Below are positions 22,491 to 32,300 of a stretch of 64,000 nt of DNA, in pieces. Position numbers and translations under genes: made by a program. This DNA comes from an uncultured Coriobacteriales bacterium. Lineage in GTDB: Bacteria > Actinomycetota > Coriobacteriia > Coriobacteriales > UMGS124. The notes beneath the pieces were generated by a model that ran no database searches, was not told the origin of the DNA, and saw nothing but the letters and a program-made list of their open reading frames with translations. Position 1 is the stretch's first letter. Every line of letters starts with the position of its first letter. The DNA lies in contig CABQHM010000012.1 in NCBI GenBank assembly GCA_902464015.1, forward strand, positions 3,912 through 67,911. Direction: 5' to 3'.

Positions 22491-23714
22491 ATGGCACGTG
22501 AGAAGTGCGTACTTGCATACTCGGGAGGTCTCGATACCTCTGTTTGCATCCAGTGGCTCATCAACGAGCGCGACCTCGACGTCATCACCCTGCTTGTCGA
22601 TGTGGGACAGGACTGCGCCGACCTCGAGTTCGCCCGCCAGAAGGCCCTGAACTGCGGCGCCATCGAGTCCATCGTCATGGACGTGCGCGACGAGTTCTGC
22701 GAGGACATGTGCTGCAAGGCAATCGCCGCCAACGGCCTGTACGAGAACAAGTACCCGCTGCTGTCGGCCCTGTCTCGCCCGCTGATCTCCGCCAAGCTCG
22801 TTGAGGTCGCCCACAAGTACGGTGCGACCTACATCGCCCACGGCTGCACCGGCAAGGGCAACGACCAGGTGCGTTTCGAGGTCAGCGTTCAGGCGCTCGA
22901 CCCCGACCTCAAGGTCATTGCTCCCGTGCGCGTGTGGGACCTCCACACCCGTCCGCAGGAGATCGCCTTCGCCGAGGCCCATGGCATCCCGGTGGCCGCC
23001 AAGAACGGCAAGCCCTACTCCATCGACGACAACCTCTGGGGCCGCGCCATCGAGTGCGGCGTGCTCGAGGATCCCTGGAACGAGCCTCCCGCGGACATCT
23101 GGGAGACCACGGCCGACCTCGCCGACTGCCCCGACACCCCTGAGGACGTCATCGTGGGCTTCGAGGGCGGCAAGCCCTGCTCGCTGGACGGCGAGAAGAT
23201 GAGCGTCCAGGATGTCATCGTCAAGCTCGACGCCATCGCCGGCCGCAACGGCTACGGTCGCCTTGACCAGATTGAGAACCGTCTTGTGGGCATCAAGAGC
23301 CGCGAGTGCTACGAGGTTCCCGGCGGCCTGGCTCTCATCACGGCCCACAAGGCCCTTGAGGACCTGTGCCTCGAGCGCGAGCTGCTCCACTACAAGTTGG
23401 GCCTGGAGCACAAGTGGGCCGAGCTCGTGTACTACGGCCTGTGGTTCTCGCCCCTCAAGAAGGCTCTCGATGCCTTCTTTGCCTCCACGCAGACGCTGGT
23501 GACCGGCGAGGTCAAGCTGCGCTTCATCAAGGGCACCTGCACCGTGGTGGGCCGTCGCTCCGAGTACTCGCTGTACGACTACAATCTCGCAACCTACGAC
23601 GAGGGCGACACCTTCAACCGTGACTCGGCCGCCGGCTTCATTGAGCAGTGGGGCCTGCCGAGCAAGGTTTGGGCCAAGCATCGCAAGGACACCGGCAACG
23701 AAGGCACCATCTAA
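22491..23714 (+). CDS. argG: argininosuccinate synthase
   Basis: 407 residues; ATP-dependent condensation of citrulline and aspartate. LAYSGGLDTSVCIQWL (residues 8-23) is the PP-loop. Further family segments include AHGCTGKGNDQVRFE (about 121-135), the citrulline/aspartate site, and YSIDDNLWGRAIECG. AAGGGAG lies about eight bases before ATG 22491. It is separated from argR by 77 bases. Its stop overlaps the start of a 45-codon membrane ORF (TAATG). Confidence 0.96.
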   Translation: MAREKCVLAYSGGLDTSVCIQWLINERDLDVITLLVDVGQDCADLEFARQKALNCGAIESIVMDVRDEFCEDMCCKAIAANGLYENKYPLLSALSRPLISAKLVEVAHKYGATYIAHGCTGKGNDQVRFEVSVQALDPDLKVIAPVRVWDLHTRPQEIAFAEAHGIPVAAKNGKPYSIDDNLWGRAIECGVLEDPWNEPPADIWETTADLADCPDTPEDVIVGFEGGKPCSLDGEKMSVQDVIVKLDAIAGRNGYGRLDQIENRLVGIKSRECYEVPGGLALITAHKALEDLCLERELLHYKLGLEHKWAELVYYGLWFSPLKKALDAFFASTQTLVTGEVKLRFIKGTCTVVGRRSEYSLYDYNLATYDEGDTFNRDSAAGFIEQWGLPSKVWAKHRKDTGNEGTI

Positions 23715-23851
23715 TGCTCGCCATGACGTTTTTGCTGGCAGACTTCATCGTTGTGCCCGCCAGCCTCATTGCGCTCACCTGGTTGCTCGCCGCCTACAAG
23801 CGCCGCTGCGACATGCATCCCGAGACGTTCGCCCCAACTGAGGAGGCTTAG
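23714..23851 (+). CDS. 45-residue single-pass membrane protein between argG and argH
   Basis: A short ORF starting at ATG 23714 inside the argG stop (TAATG) and ending four bases before the argH start. The sequence begins MLAMTFLLADFIVVPASLIA, continues as one hydrophobic segment to about residue 27, then KRRCDMHPETFAPTEEA. The positive residues after the helix predict a cytoplasmic C terminus. No family recognised. Exact coupling to argG, and placement of the argH ribosome site within its last codons, argue that it is translated. A role in arginine or citrulline transport or as a regulatory peptide is only a guess. Confidence 0.6.
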   Translation: MLAMTFLLADFIVVPASLIALTWLLAAYKRRCDMHPETFAPTEEA

Positions 23852-23855
23852 AGGA

Positions 23856-25268
23856 TTGGAAAACGCATCCCCCAACAAGGCTCTGTGGGGCGGCCGTTTC
23901 GAGGCCCAGCCCGCTGAGTTCCTCCAGCGCTATGGCGCGTCGCTTCCCTTCGACAAGCGCATGTGGGCCGAGGACATCCAGGGTTCCAAGGCGCATGCCA
24001 AGATGCTCGCCCATGTGGGTGTCATCTCGCAGGAAGACGCTGATGCCATCCGTGCCGGCCTCGACGAGGTGGGCGCCGACATCGCTGCCGGCAATTTTGA
24101 CTTCGACATCAACGACGAGGACATCCATATGTCGGTGGAGAAGTCGCTCACGCAGCGCATCGGTGCGGCAGGCGGTCGCCTGCACACGGGTCGCTCCCGC
24201 AACGACCAGGTGGCCCTCGACGACCGCCTTATCGCGCGCCGTCTGTGCCGCGAGCTGCATGCCAAGGTGTGCGAGCTGCGCGAGGCGCTGCTTGAGCGTG
24301 CTGAGGGCGAGTTCGGCGTCGTGATGCCGGGCTACACCCACATGCAGAAGGCGCAGCCAGTGCTCTTCAGCCACCATATGCTGGCCTATTACTGGATGTT
24401 CACCCGCGACGCCAAGCGCCTGCGCGACGCCTACGACGCCGCCGATGTGTGCCCCCTGGGCAGCGCCGCGCTTGCCGGCACCACCTACCCGCTTGACCGC
24501 TCCATGGTGGCCGACGAGCTGGGCTTTGCCGACATCACGAAGAACTCCATGGACTCGGTGAGCGACCGCGACTTCTTCCTCGACCTGCTCTACGCCTGCT
24601 CGGTTGCGCAGATGCACCTGTCGCGCCTGTGCGAGGAACTCGTGTACTGGTCGAGCGACGAGTTCCGCTTCATTACGATGGACGACACCTACTCCACGGG
24701 TTCCTCCATCATGCCGCAGAAGAAGAACCCCGACTTCGCCGAGCTCACGCGCGGCAAGACGGGTCGCGTCTACGGCGACCTGGTGAGCCTGCTCACCACG
24801 ATGAAGGGCATCCCGCTGGCCTACAACAAGGACATGCAGGAGGACAAGGAGCCCGTCTTCGACGCCGCCGACACGGTGGCCGACGCGCTGCACGTGTGCG
24901 CCGGCATGATCCGCACCATGCGCGTGAACCGCGACAACATGCGCGCCGGTGGCCTGGGTGGCTTCATGGCCGCCACCGACCTGGCCGACTACCTCGTGGG
25001 CAAGGGCATGCCCTTCCGCGAGGCGCACTCGGTCATCGGCCACATGGTGCTGTCCTGTGAGAAGGCCGGCAAGCGCCTGCAGGACCTCACGCTCGATGAG
25101 CTCAAGCAGTTCAGCGAGCTGTTCGACGAGGGCGCCTTTGAGGCGACCGACATCGACAAGGTCGTGGAGCGCCGCACCACCGCGGGCGGCACCGGCCATG
25201 AGCCCGTCCGCGTCCAGATTGCCCAGGCCAAGGAGGCGCTCGCCACCGATCAGGCTTGGGGAAAGTAG
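23856..25268 (+). CDS. argH: argininosuccinate lyase
   Basis: 470 residues; cleaves argininosuccinate to arginine and fumarate, the last arginine step. KALWGGRFEAQ near the N terminus, HTGRSRNDQVALD, TYPLDRS and the fumarase-superfamily signature GSSIMPQKKNPD are intact. The start is TTG 23856, placed by AGGAGG (23841-23846) nine bases upstream within the end of the small membrane ORF; no ATG is available near it. Last gene of the argF operon, followed by two terminator hairpins. Confidence 0.95.
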   Translation: MENASPNKALWGGRFEAQPAEFLQRYGASLPFDKRMWAEDIQGSKAHAKMLAHVGVISQEDADAIRAGLDEVGADIAAGNFDFDINDEDIHMSVEKSLTQRIGAAGGRLHTGRSRNDQVALDDRLIARRLCRELHAKVCELREALLERAEGEFGVVMPGYTHMQKAQPVLFSHHMLAYYWMFTRDAKRLRDAYDAADVCPLGSAALAGTTYPLDRSMVADELGFADITKNSMDSVSDRDFFLDLLYACSVAQMHLSRLCEELVYWSSDEFRFITMDDTYSTGSSIMPQKKNPDFAELTRGKTGRVYGDLVSLLTTMKGIPLAYNKDMQEDKEPVFDAADTVADALHVCAGMIRTMRVNRDNMRAGGLGGFMAATDLADYLVGKGMPFREAHSVIGHMVLSCEKAGKRLQDLTLDELKQFSELFDEGAFEATDIDKVVERRTTAGGTGHEPVRVQIAQAKEALATDQAWGK

Positions 25269-25319
25269 GGCAGGGCGCCGAGAACATCGCTGCTCGACCG
25301 TGCATATGTGTTGCTTGAA

Positions 25320-25350
25320 GGGCCGTCCACACATCGTGGGCGGCCCGTTT
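25320..25350 (+). terminator. terminator of the argFRGH operon
   Basis: GGGCCGTCCAC (25320-25330) pairs with GTGGGCGGCCC (25336-25346) with one bulge-like mismatch, followed by GTTTG. About 50 bases after argH. Confidence 0.7.
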
Positions 25351-25417
25351 GCGTTTGAACACGGGGAGCGGGCGATGAGGCACCCCGGGAACACCCTATC
25401 CCGTGTCTCGGCAAGAA

Positions 25418-25447
25418 AAAGGGCCCAGCCAAACGGCCGGGCCCTTT
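25418..25447. terminator. bidirectional terminator between argH and the PBP gene
   Basis: AAAGGGCCCAGCC (25418-25430) pairs with GGCCGGGCCCTTT (25435-25447) with a single mismatch and an AAAC loop. The minus strand has TTTTTC after the stem, so it mainly ends the PBP gene. Confidence 0.85.
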
Positions 25448-25496
25448 GTGTCAAATCTTGCCGTGAGCCGAGAGACTCTGAGCGTGCGCCCACTCC

Positions 25497-27608
25497 TTAC
25501 ACGTCGTCGTAGGAGACATCTCCGTCGCCGGAGTCACCGCCCGAGCCATCGCCACTGGTACCATCGCCGCTGGTACCGTTGCCACTTGTGCCATCGCCGC
25601 TGGTGGTGCCGTCACCGGTGGGGTTGCCGTTCTCGTCGGTGGTTTCGTCTTCTTCGGTGGTCTCCTCTTCAGTGGGCTCGACCCAGGTGCCCTGCGAGAA
25701 GCTCCACGAGTAGTTGTCGCGGTAGACGGGGCTGTCGGCTGTGGGGAACTCCGCGCGAGGCTCGTCCTGGAGCGCTTCGGTCACGAAGTGAGAGAAGATG
25801 GGGCTTGGCAGGGTGTGCGTGGAGCCCAGGCTTCCCTGGTACCAGATCTCGGTCTCGGTGCGGTAGCCCACCCACACGGCCACGGAGATCTGCGGGGTAT
25901 AGCCCACGAACCACAGGTCGCGCGTGTCGTCGGTGGTGCCCGTCTTGCCGGCCACGGGCTGGTTCACGTAGGGCTGGGCCTCGGTGCCGGTGCCGAAGGA
26001 CACGACGCCTTCGAGGATGTCGGTCACGGCGCCGGCGACCTCGGGGGAGATGGCCTGGGTGCCCACAGGCTCGTACTTGTAGAGCGTGTTGCCGTTGCGG
26101 TCAAGAACCTCGGTGATGCAGGTGGTGTCGTAGTGCACGCCGCCGGTGGCCAGGGTGCCGTAGGCCGACGCCATCTCAAGCACGCTGCAGCCCGCGGTGC
26201 CCAGGGTGAGCGAGTTGTAGGCGTGGTCGGACAGGTCGGTCGTGATGCCCATGGCATAGGCAGTGTCGATGACGCTCTGAACGCCGATCTCATTGATGAC
26301 CTGGGCATATACCGAGTTGCAGGAGAGATAGGTGGCCTGACGCAGGCTGATGTTGCCATAACTTTGGCTCTGGTAGTTTGTGACGGGCCAATCGCCTACG
26401 AGTACGCCGTTGTTGCCGTTTGCCAGCACCGTGGGGTTCATGCCGGCCTGGATGGCCGCAGTGAGCGTGAAAGTCTTGAACGACGAGCCGGGCTGGCGCC
26501 GCGCCATCGTGGCAAGGTTGAACTGGTCAACGTTGTAGTCGCGGCCGCCCACCATGGCGAGGATGTAGCCGGTGTTGGGGTCGAGGCACACCAGGGCGCT
26601 CTCGAGCTCATCGTCGGCGTACTGCAGCACGCTCCACACGGCGTTCTCGGCTGCCTGCTGATACTTGGGCGAGATGGTGGTCTTGACGGTGAGGCCGCCC
26701 TTGAAGATGACGTCGGTGGAGAACTGCGTGGAGAGCGTCGACTTCACGTAGTCCACGAAGTACGGGTAGGCGTAGGCGCCCGACTTCTCCGGGGGCGTGT
26801 AGTTGAGCACGAGGTCGCTTGCGACGGCGTCGTCGTATTCCTGCTGGGTGATGTGGCCCTTGTCAAGCAGGTGGGCAAGCACGACGTTGCGGCGCTCGAT
26901 GGCGCTTTTGGGGTTTGCGAGCGGGTTGTAGTAGGAAGGCGACTGGGGCAGGCCCGCCAGCGTGGCCGCCTCGGCGATGGTGAGCTGGGAGCAGGGCTTG
27001 CCAAAATACGTCTGCGCCGCGGCCTCGATGCCGTAGCAGCCTGCTCCATAGTAGATGGAGTTGAGGTACATCATGAGGATGTCGTCTTTGGAATACATCT
27101 GCTCGAGCTGCGTGGCGATGTAGGCTTCGCGTACCTTGCGCGACAGCGTCTGCTCAAACTGCTCGTCGGAGAGCACCGTGTTGCGCACGAGCTGCTGGGT
27201 GATGGTGGAGGCGCCCTCCGAGCCGCCGGACAGCTGGGCCACGACGGCGCGCAGGATGCCCTTGATGTCGACGCCGTTGTGCTCGTAGAAGCGCTCGTCC
27301 TCGGTGTCCACCGTTGCCCACAGCACGTACTGGGAGCACTGCTCCTTTGTGATGGGGGTGCGGTTCTCCATATAGAACTGCGCGATGACGTTGCCGTCGG
27401 CGTCGAGCACCTTCGTGGGTTCGGCGAGCAGGTAGGCGTCGGAGTCCGAGTAGTCGGGCAGGTCCTTGAGCCACGACATCGCCAGCGAGTAGGTGGCCGA
27501 TACCGATGCGGCGATGCCTGCGATGACAAGCATCAGGGCGACGATGGCTATGTATTTGCCGACGCGTGGCTTGGCAGCCTTGCGCGTGGTGCGGTTGCGT
27601 GCGGTCAT
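25497..27608 (-). CDS. class A penicillin-binding protein (transglycosylase/transpeptidase)
   Basis: 703 residues. A short basic cytoplasmic tail and one membrane anchor (about 18-40) precede a GT51 glycosyltransferase domain with EDERFYEHNGVD (catalytic Glu 104) and GASTITQQLVRNT. The transpeptidase domain has GSSFKTF (Ser375 nucleophile, SxxK), SCN (SxN) and KTGTT. It polymerises and cross-links peptidoglycan. The C terminus is a Glu/Thr-rich then Gly/Ser/Asp/Thr-rich tail of about 65 residues with GTSGDG-type repeats, low-complexity and probably outside. The start is ATG 27608, with AAAGGA about eight bases upstream. Single gene with its own terminator. Confidence 0.95.
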   Translation of the reverse strand: MTARNRTTRKAAKPRVGKYIAIVALMLVIAGIAASVSATYSLAMSWLKDLPDYSDSDAYLLAEPTKVLDADGNVIAQFYMENRTPITKEQCSQYVLWATVDTEDERFYEHNGVDIKGILRAVVAQLSGGSEGASTITQQLVRNTVLSDEQFEQTLSRKVREAYIATQLEQMYSKDDILMMYLNSIYYGAGCYGIEAAAQTYFGKPCSQLTIAEAATLAGLPQSPSYYNPLANPKSAIERRNVVLAHLLDKGHITQQEYDDAVASDLVLNYTPPEKSGAYAYPYFVDYVKSTLSTQFSTDVIFKGGLTVKTTISPKYQQAAENAVWSVLQYADDELESALVCLDPNTGYILAMVGGRDYNVDQFNLATMARRQPGSSFKTFTLTAAIQAGMNPTVLANGNNGVLVGDWPVTNYQSQSYGNISLRQATYLSCNSVYAQVINEIGVQSVIDTAYAMGITTDLSDHAYNSLTLGTAGCSVLEMASAYGTLATGGVHYDTTCITEVLDRNGNTLYKYEPVGTQAISPEVAGAVTDILEGVVSFGTGTEAQPYVNQPVAGKTGTTDDTRDLWFVGYTPQISVAVWVGYRTETEIWYQGSLGSTHTLPSPIFSHFVTEALQDEPRAEFPTADSPVYRDNYSWSFSQGTWVEPTEEETTEEDETTDENGNPTGDGTTSGDGTSGNGTSGDGTSGDGSGGDSGDGDVSYDDV

Positions 27609-27774
27609 GCGGGGTGTCCTTTCGACGTGCACATGTAACCTTGTATTATCACTCAAACCTTTGTGTCCCTAAAGCCTCAAGGGTCCCATGGGGGCGTTTC
27701 TTCATCGCCTGACTAGAAGCCTGAGTGAAAATTCACCCCTAATCGCCGCTTAATTTGCGCTGTGGCGGGCTTTT

Positions 27775-27804
27775 TTGCCCAAAGTGCTATACAAGGCCTA
27801 TACT
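27775..27804 (+). promoter_or_regulatory. promoter of tyrS
   Basis: TTGCCC (27775-27780) and TATACT (27799-27804) with an 18-base spacer, giving a leader of about 65 bases. No T-box element was found in the leader. Confidence 0.5.
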
Positions 27805-27875
27805 TCTATATTTATCGGTCAGCTGGGGACCGCCCCGACCCGCGTCAGAGTGGCGCGTCTGAAAGGATGAGTTTG

Positions 27876-29084
27876 TTGAACGTCTCAGTCGAAGAGCAGC
27901 TTCGCATCATCACCTCGGGCACCGATACGATCGTGCCGGTCGAGGGTCTCAAGAAGAAGCTCGAGCAGGGTCGCCCGCTCAACATCAAGCTCGGCGTTGA
28001 CCCCACGAGCCCCGACCTGCACCTGGGCCATGCCGTGCCCCTGCAGAAGATGCGCCAGTTCCAGGACCTGGGCCACAACGTTACCCTCATTATCGGCAAC
28101 GGCACCGCCTTCATCGGCGACCCTTCGGGCAAGAACTCCACGCGCCCGCAGCTCTCCCATGAGCAGATCGAGTCCAACGCCCAGACCTACGTCGAGCAGG
28201 CCATGAAGGTCCTCGACCCGGCCAAGACCAAGATCGTCCACAACGGCGACTGGATCTTGACCATGGACCTGGGCAAGCTGCTCGAGATTGCCAGCAAGTT
28301 CACCGTCGCCCGCATCCTTGAGCGCGACGACTTCACGAAGCGCTACACGAGCCACACCCCCATCGCCCTGCACGAGTTCCTCTACCCCGTGATGCAGGCC
28401 TACGACTCGGTCATGATCAACGCCGACGTGGAGATGGGCGGCCGCGACCAGCTCTTCAACCTGCTCGCCGGCCGTGAGCTCATGGAGAAGATGGGCATGG
28501 AGCCCCAGGTTGCCCTGTGCATGCCGCTGCTCGAGGGCACCGACGGCGTGCGCAAGATGAGCAAGTCCTACGGCAACTACGTGGGCCTCACCGACACGCC
28601 CGACGACATGTTCGGCAAGATCATGTCCATCCCCGACAACCTCATCGTGCGCTACTACCGTCTCGCCACGCGCGTCGACGTGCACGAGATCGACGCCATC
28701 GAGGCCGACCTGGCCGCCGGCACCGGCGACCCCAACGCCCTCAAGCGCAGGCTTGCCCGCATCATCATCGACAACTACCACACCCCCGGTGACGGCGAGA
28801 AGGCCGAGGAGGCCTTCAACCGCGTGCACAGGAACCATGAGGTGCCCGAAGATGTGGAGGAGTTCTCCTGCGACCTGTCCGGTGAGGTCTACCTGCCCGG
28901 CCTTCTCCAGGAAATCGGCTTTGCCGCCAGCGCCGGCGAGGGCCGCAGGCTCATCGACGGCGGCGGCGTGAAGGTCGACGGCGAGGCACTGCCCGCCAAG
29001 AGCTACAACGTGCCCGGCTCCGACCTCGCGGGCCGCGTGCTGCAGGCCGGCAAGCGCCGTTTCGCGCGCATCCAGGCCCGCTAG
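27876..29084 (+). CDS. tyrS: tyrosyl-tRNA synthetase
   Basis: About 402 residues; charges tRNA-Tyr. Class I features: PDLHLGHAVPL (HIGH), the QAYDSVMINADVEMGGRDQLFNLLAGRE tyrosine pocket, and RKMSKSYGNYV (KMSKS). The C-terminal S4-like RNA-binding domain reads GEGRRLIDGGGVKVDG. Start choice: GAAAGG (27861-27866) directly abuts ATG 27867, leaving no spacing. TTG 27876 (or 27873) in frame lies at normal distance and gives the usual N terminus NVSVEEQL, so the ATG is probably not used. It differs by only three residues. Confidence 0.94.
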   Translation: MNVSVEEQLRIITSGTDTIVPVEGLKKKLEQGRPLNIKLGVDPTSPDLHLGHAVPLQKMRQFQDLGHNVTLIIGNGTAFIGDPSGKNSTRPQLSHEQIESNAQTYVEQAMKVLDPAKTKIVHNGDWILTMDLGKLLEIASKFTVARILERDDFTKRYTSHTPIALHEFLYPVMQAYDSVMINADVEMGGRDQLFNLLAGRELMEKMGMEPQVALCMPLLEGTDGVRKMSKSYGNYVGLTDTPDDMFGKIMSIPDNLIVRYYRLATRVDVHEIDAIEADLAAGTGDPNALKRRLARIIIDNYHTPGDGEKAEEAFNRVHRNHEVPEDVEEFSCDLSGEVYLPGLLQEIGFAASAGEGRRLIDGGGVKVDGEALPAKSYNVPGSDLAGRVLQAGKRRFARIQAR

Positions 29085-29133
29085 GGGCGATTTCGGCAAA
29101 GCTTGCCTTGCAAAGTAAGTGAGGCTTTCTTTT

Positions 29134-29167
29134 GGGCGGTCCGCCGTGTGCGGGCCGCCCATTTTTT
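29134..29167 (+). terminator. terminator of tyrS
   Basis: GGGCGGTCCGC (29134-29144) pairs with GCGGGCCGCCC (29150-29160), with one mismatch-like wobble, and a T6 run at 29162-29167. Confidence 0.9.
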
Positions 29168-29352
29168 GTGCCGCAGGTGGCGAGAGAAAAGTTCATTGAA
29201 TGTCACATATTTGTCACGAACGCAAAGAACCAGGTTGGGCATAGTGCCGTGACAAGCGCGTTATATATAAAAGTCTCATATGATTTTGGGTTATAGCCTG
29301 ACGTGGGCAAATGTTACCGTCTTTTTAAAAAACCAGGAAAAGGCATGTTTTT

Positions 29353-32300
29353 GTGTCCTTGTTCGCAATGGAGGCGGAGTCGGAGTTGGGCTATGCAGGG
29401 CAGGATCGAACCTTCAGGGCGGCCCAGCGCTCGCTTGTGCCTCGGCCGCAGCTCTTGGATGAGATAGACGAGGGATTGAGCAGAGAGGGCATCGTCGTGC
29501 TGAGGGCCCCGTGGGGGTATAGCAAGACGACGCTGTTGCGCGAGTACGCGTCTCGTGCCCTGCAGACGCATGCCTGTACGGTGGTGAACGTTGACTTTGC
29601 ATCGCCTGAGGTGATGGCCTACATGGCGGGCAGCGACGGCGAACTGGAGAGGGCTCTTGTGCGAGGCGGGCATTGCGATGCCGACGAGGAACAGGATACG
29701 GTCGATCGCACCCATGCGCCCTCGCGGGCCGAGGATGCCGCATGCGTCAAGAGTCGCCACGGCCGCAAACCGGCATCCATACGGGTTCCTGCGCGCTATG
29801 TGCATCGCGCCTCGCGCACCGTCTGGCTGCATCTTCGCGGGTTTGCGGTTCCATGGGCGCGTGCTGTCAACGCGGGCCAGAAAGACGCATGCGAGCGCGA
29901 GGAAACAAGGCCGCTGCTGCTGATCGACAACCTTCCGCGCCTCGAGCACGACCAAGTGACGGATTTTGCCCGCGCGTTGCATTTTTGGGCAAGTCGGGGA
30001 GCGCACGTCGTGATTGCCTGCGTGCCCAGCAGCGGACTCGACCCACGGGTCCTTCCCCATGCGCACTTTCTCGGCCCTGACATGCTCGGTGTGTCTGAGC
30101 AGGAAATGGGCATGTGGGCGCGCTGGCTGTCCATTGCCCGCGACGTGGATGTCAAGGAGCTGACGAACGGTGTCCCCGCGCTGGTGGGGGCATGCGCGCG
30201 CATCCGTACGAGCGACGCGCGTTGCGATGCGGGCTTCCTGCACACGTGCGAGCATGTCATGAGCCATGTCCTTGTCGAACCCCTTGCGCACGGGGCAGAC
30301 CTTGCGCGTCGGGCGATGATGGTGCTGGGCCACGGAAGGCTGTCGGATGTGGCGGCGGTCGGCGCTCTCTGTGAATCCCGCGAGCTTGAGGAGCTTGCGT
30401 TCAACTTCCCCTTGCTCGGCATTGATTCCATGCGGGGACTGTTCTGTTGCCCGCCCCTTGTTCTCGGAATGGGGTATTCGTGCGTGCGCATGTGCGTTGA
30501 GGACGACGAGAAGCTTGGAGGCAGATGCGTCGAGCTGTTGCTTCGTCGTGGCGAAGTGCAGCGTGCGGGGCTGATACTCGGCTTTTTGCCGCCGCGGGAG
30601 CGGGCACGCCTGTTAGAGGCGCATCCGGCGGAGTTTGCCGACGTGCTTGTGCCCGAGATGATAAGCGAGAGTGTTGAGGCAAGCAGGATGCGCGGGTTTC
30701 CCGTGGGTGCAGGGCATGAGCAGCTGCAGGCATTTGCGGACATATGCCGTGACAAGAGGCCTGGGGAGGAGCCTTGCGGATTTGCCGGCGACATTGCGGC
30801 CGTGCTGGGCTTTTGGCAGGGTTTTGCGGGGTTTGCGCCCAGGCGCGACGACGACAGCGCGGCGGGCCTTGTCAACGAATTGGGGCAGGCCGGCCTTGCT
30901 GCCGACATCGAACGCTACACATGCGCACTCGCGCGGCTTGAGGGTCTCTTGGCTGCTCGAAAGCAGGACGGCTTGGGCGAGGCCGCCCTACGCTGCCATG
31001 CGGCCCTGTGCGGCATCCTTTGCGGGCAGGCGGGTCGGGCGCGCGCGTGGCTGGCCCCTTTCGCCGAACGCAAACGCGGGTTTCGATTCAATCCCAGCGT
31101 TCCGAGCGGTGTCGCCGATGCCCTGTTGGCGGCATGCGTGGCTCTGGCGGGCCATGCTGAGGAACTGGCAAGTTCGAAAACCCCGACGGTTCCGACGCTT
31201 GACTCTGTACGCGCTTCAAAACGCTACCTTGAGGATCGGCAGGTGGGCTTCGGCGTCTCGCTGTGCGCGTGCATAGAGGCGCTGTTGCTTGTGACGGGCG
31301 GGGACGAGGCGCGTGCAGAGGTGTTGATAGACGTCCAGATGCGTCGGTGGTCGCAGGCGGGGTGCTGCCTCGGACAGGCGATTGCGCGACTTGGCAAAGC
31401 CCACTGCGCCCTCGTGCAGAATCACCCGTTTCAAGCTCGCGAACATGCTGCTCTTGCTTTGGGCATCGCCCAGAAACTGCGCTATCCCCGTCTGGAGCGC
31501 CTCTCGCGTCTGTATCTCGTCGTGGCGTTGATTCGGCGTGGGGACAAGTATGAGATAGGCGAACATGAGCTTGTGGTGCGCTCCCAGGCTGACGCGAGGC
31601 GCGGTCACGAGGGGGCGAGTCTTCTGCTCGCCCGTGCGTTGATCGACGCGTCGCAAAAGGATTTCACGGCCGCCCGCGAGGGGCTTGAGGCGCTTGCCGC
31701 CCTGGGGAATCCCACGCAACTGCGCTTGGCCGCACTTGTTGGGCGCGCACTGGGCTCTGACCGGGAGGCCTTCGTGGCGTGCATGCCGCGCGAGCTCCTG
31801 CGCGAATATGGGGCCGTGCGCGATGCCCGCCGTAGGCCCACGCGCTTGAGCGTTGACGACGATGCTTGCCTGTTTGCTGAATCTGCAGGCTTGATCAACC
31901 CTGACAGGGGCCTGTTTTTACAGGTGTTCGGCATGATGGGAGGCACGTTGAACGGCAGGCGTCTGCAACAGTGTGACTGGGGCCGCACGAAGGGGATGTT
32001 CATTGCATGCCTTCTGGCCCTAGGACCCGACGGCAGAATTCTGCGAGATGAGCTGGCGGATGTCCTGTATTCCTCCGAGACGCACCAACAGCGCATGAGC
32101 GCCTTTAACACCACACTCAGCTGCCTGCGCACGGCCCTGGGCCAGACGGGAGGAGGCCCCGAATACATCATAGGCAGCATGGGCACCCTGGGGCTCAATT
32201 ACTCGATTGTCGATACCGACGTTCGCCGGTTCGAGCAGGCAACGACGAGCCTTTTGGCGCAGCATGACGAGATGACGCTGCGCGAGCTCATCGACGAGTG

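Noticed and set aside
27700..27866. T-box leader for tyrS
   Set aside because: No specifier loop or AGGGTGG-type motif. Only a GC-rich hairpin followed by a T run lies upstream of the promoter.
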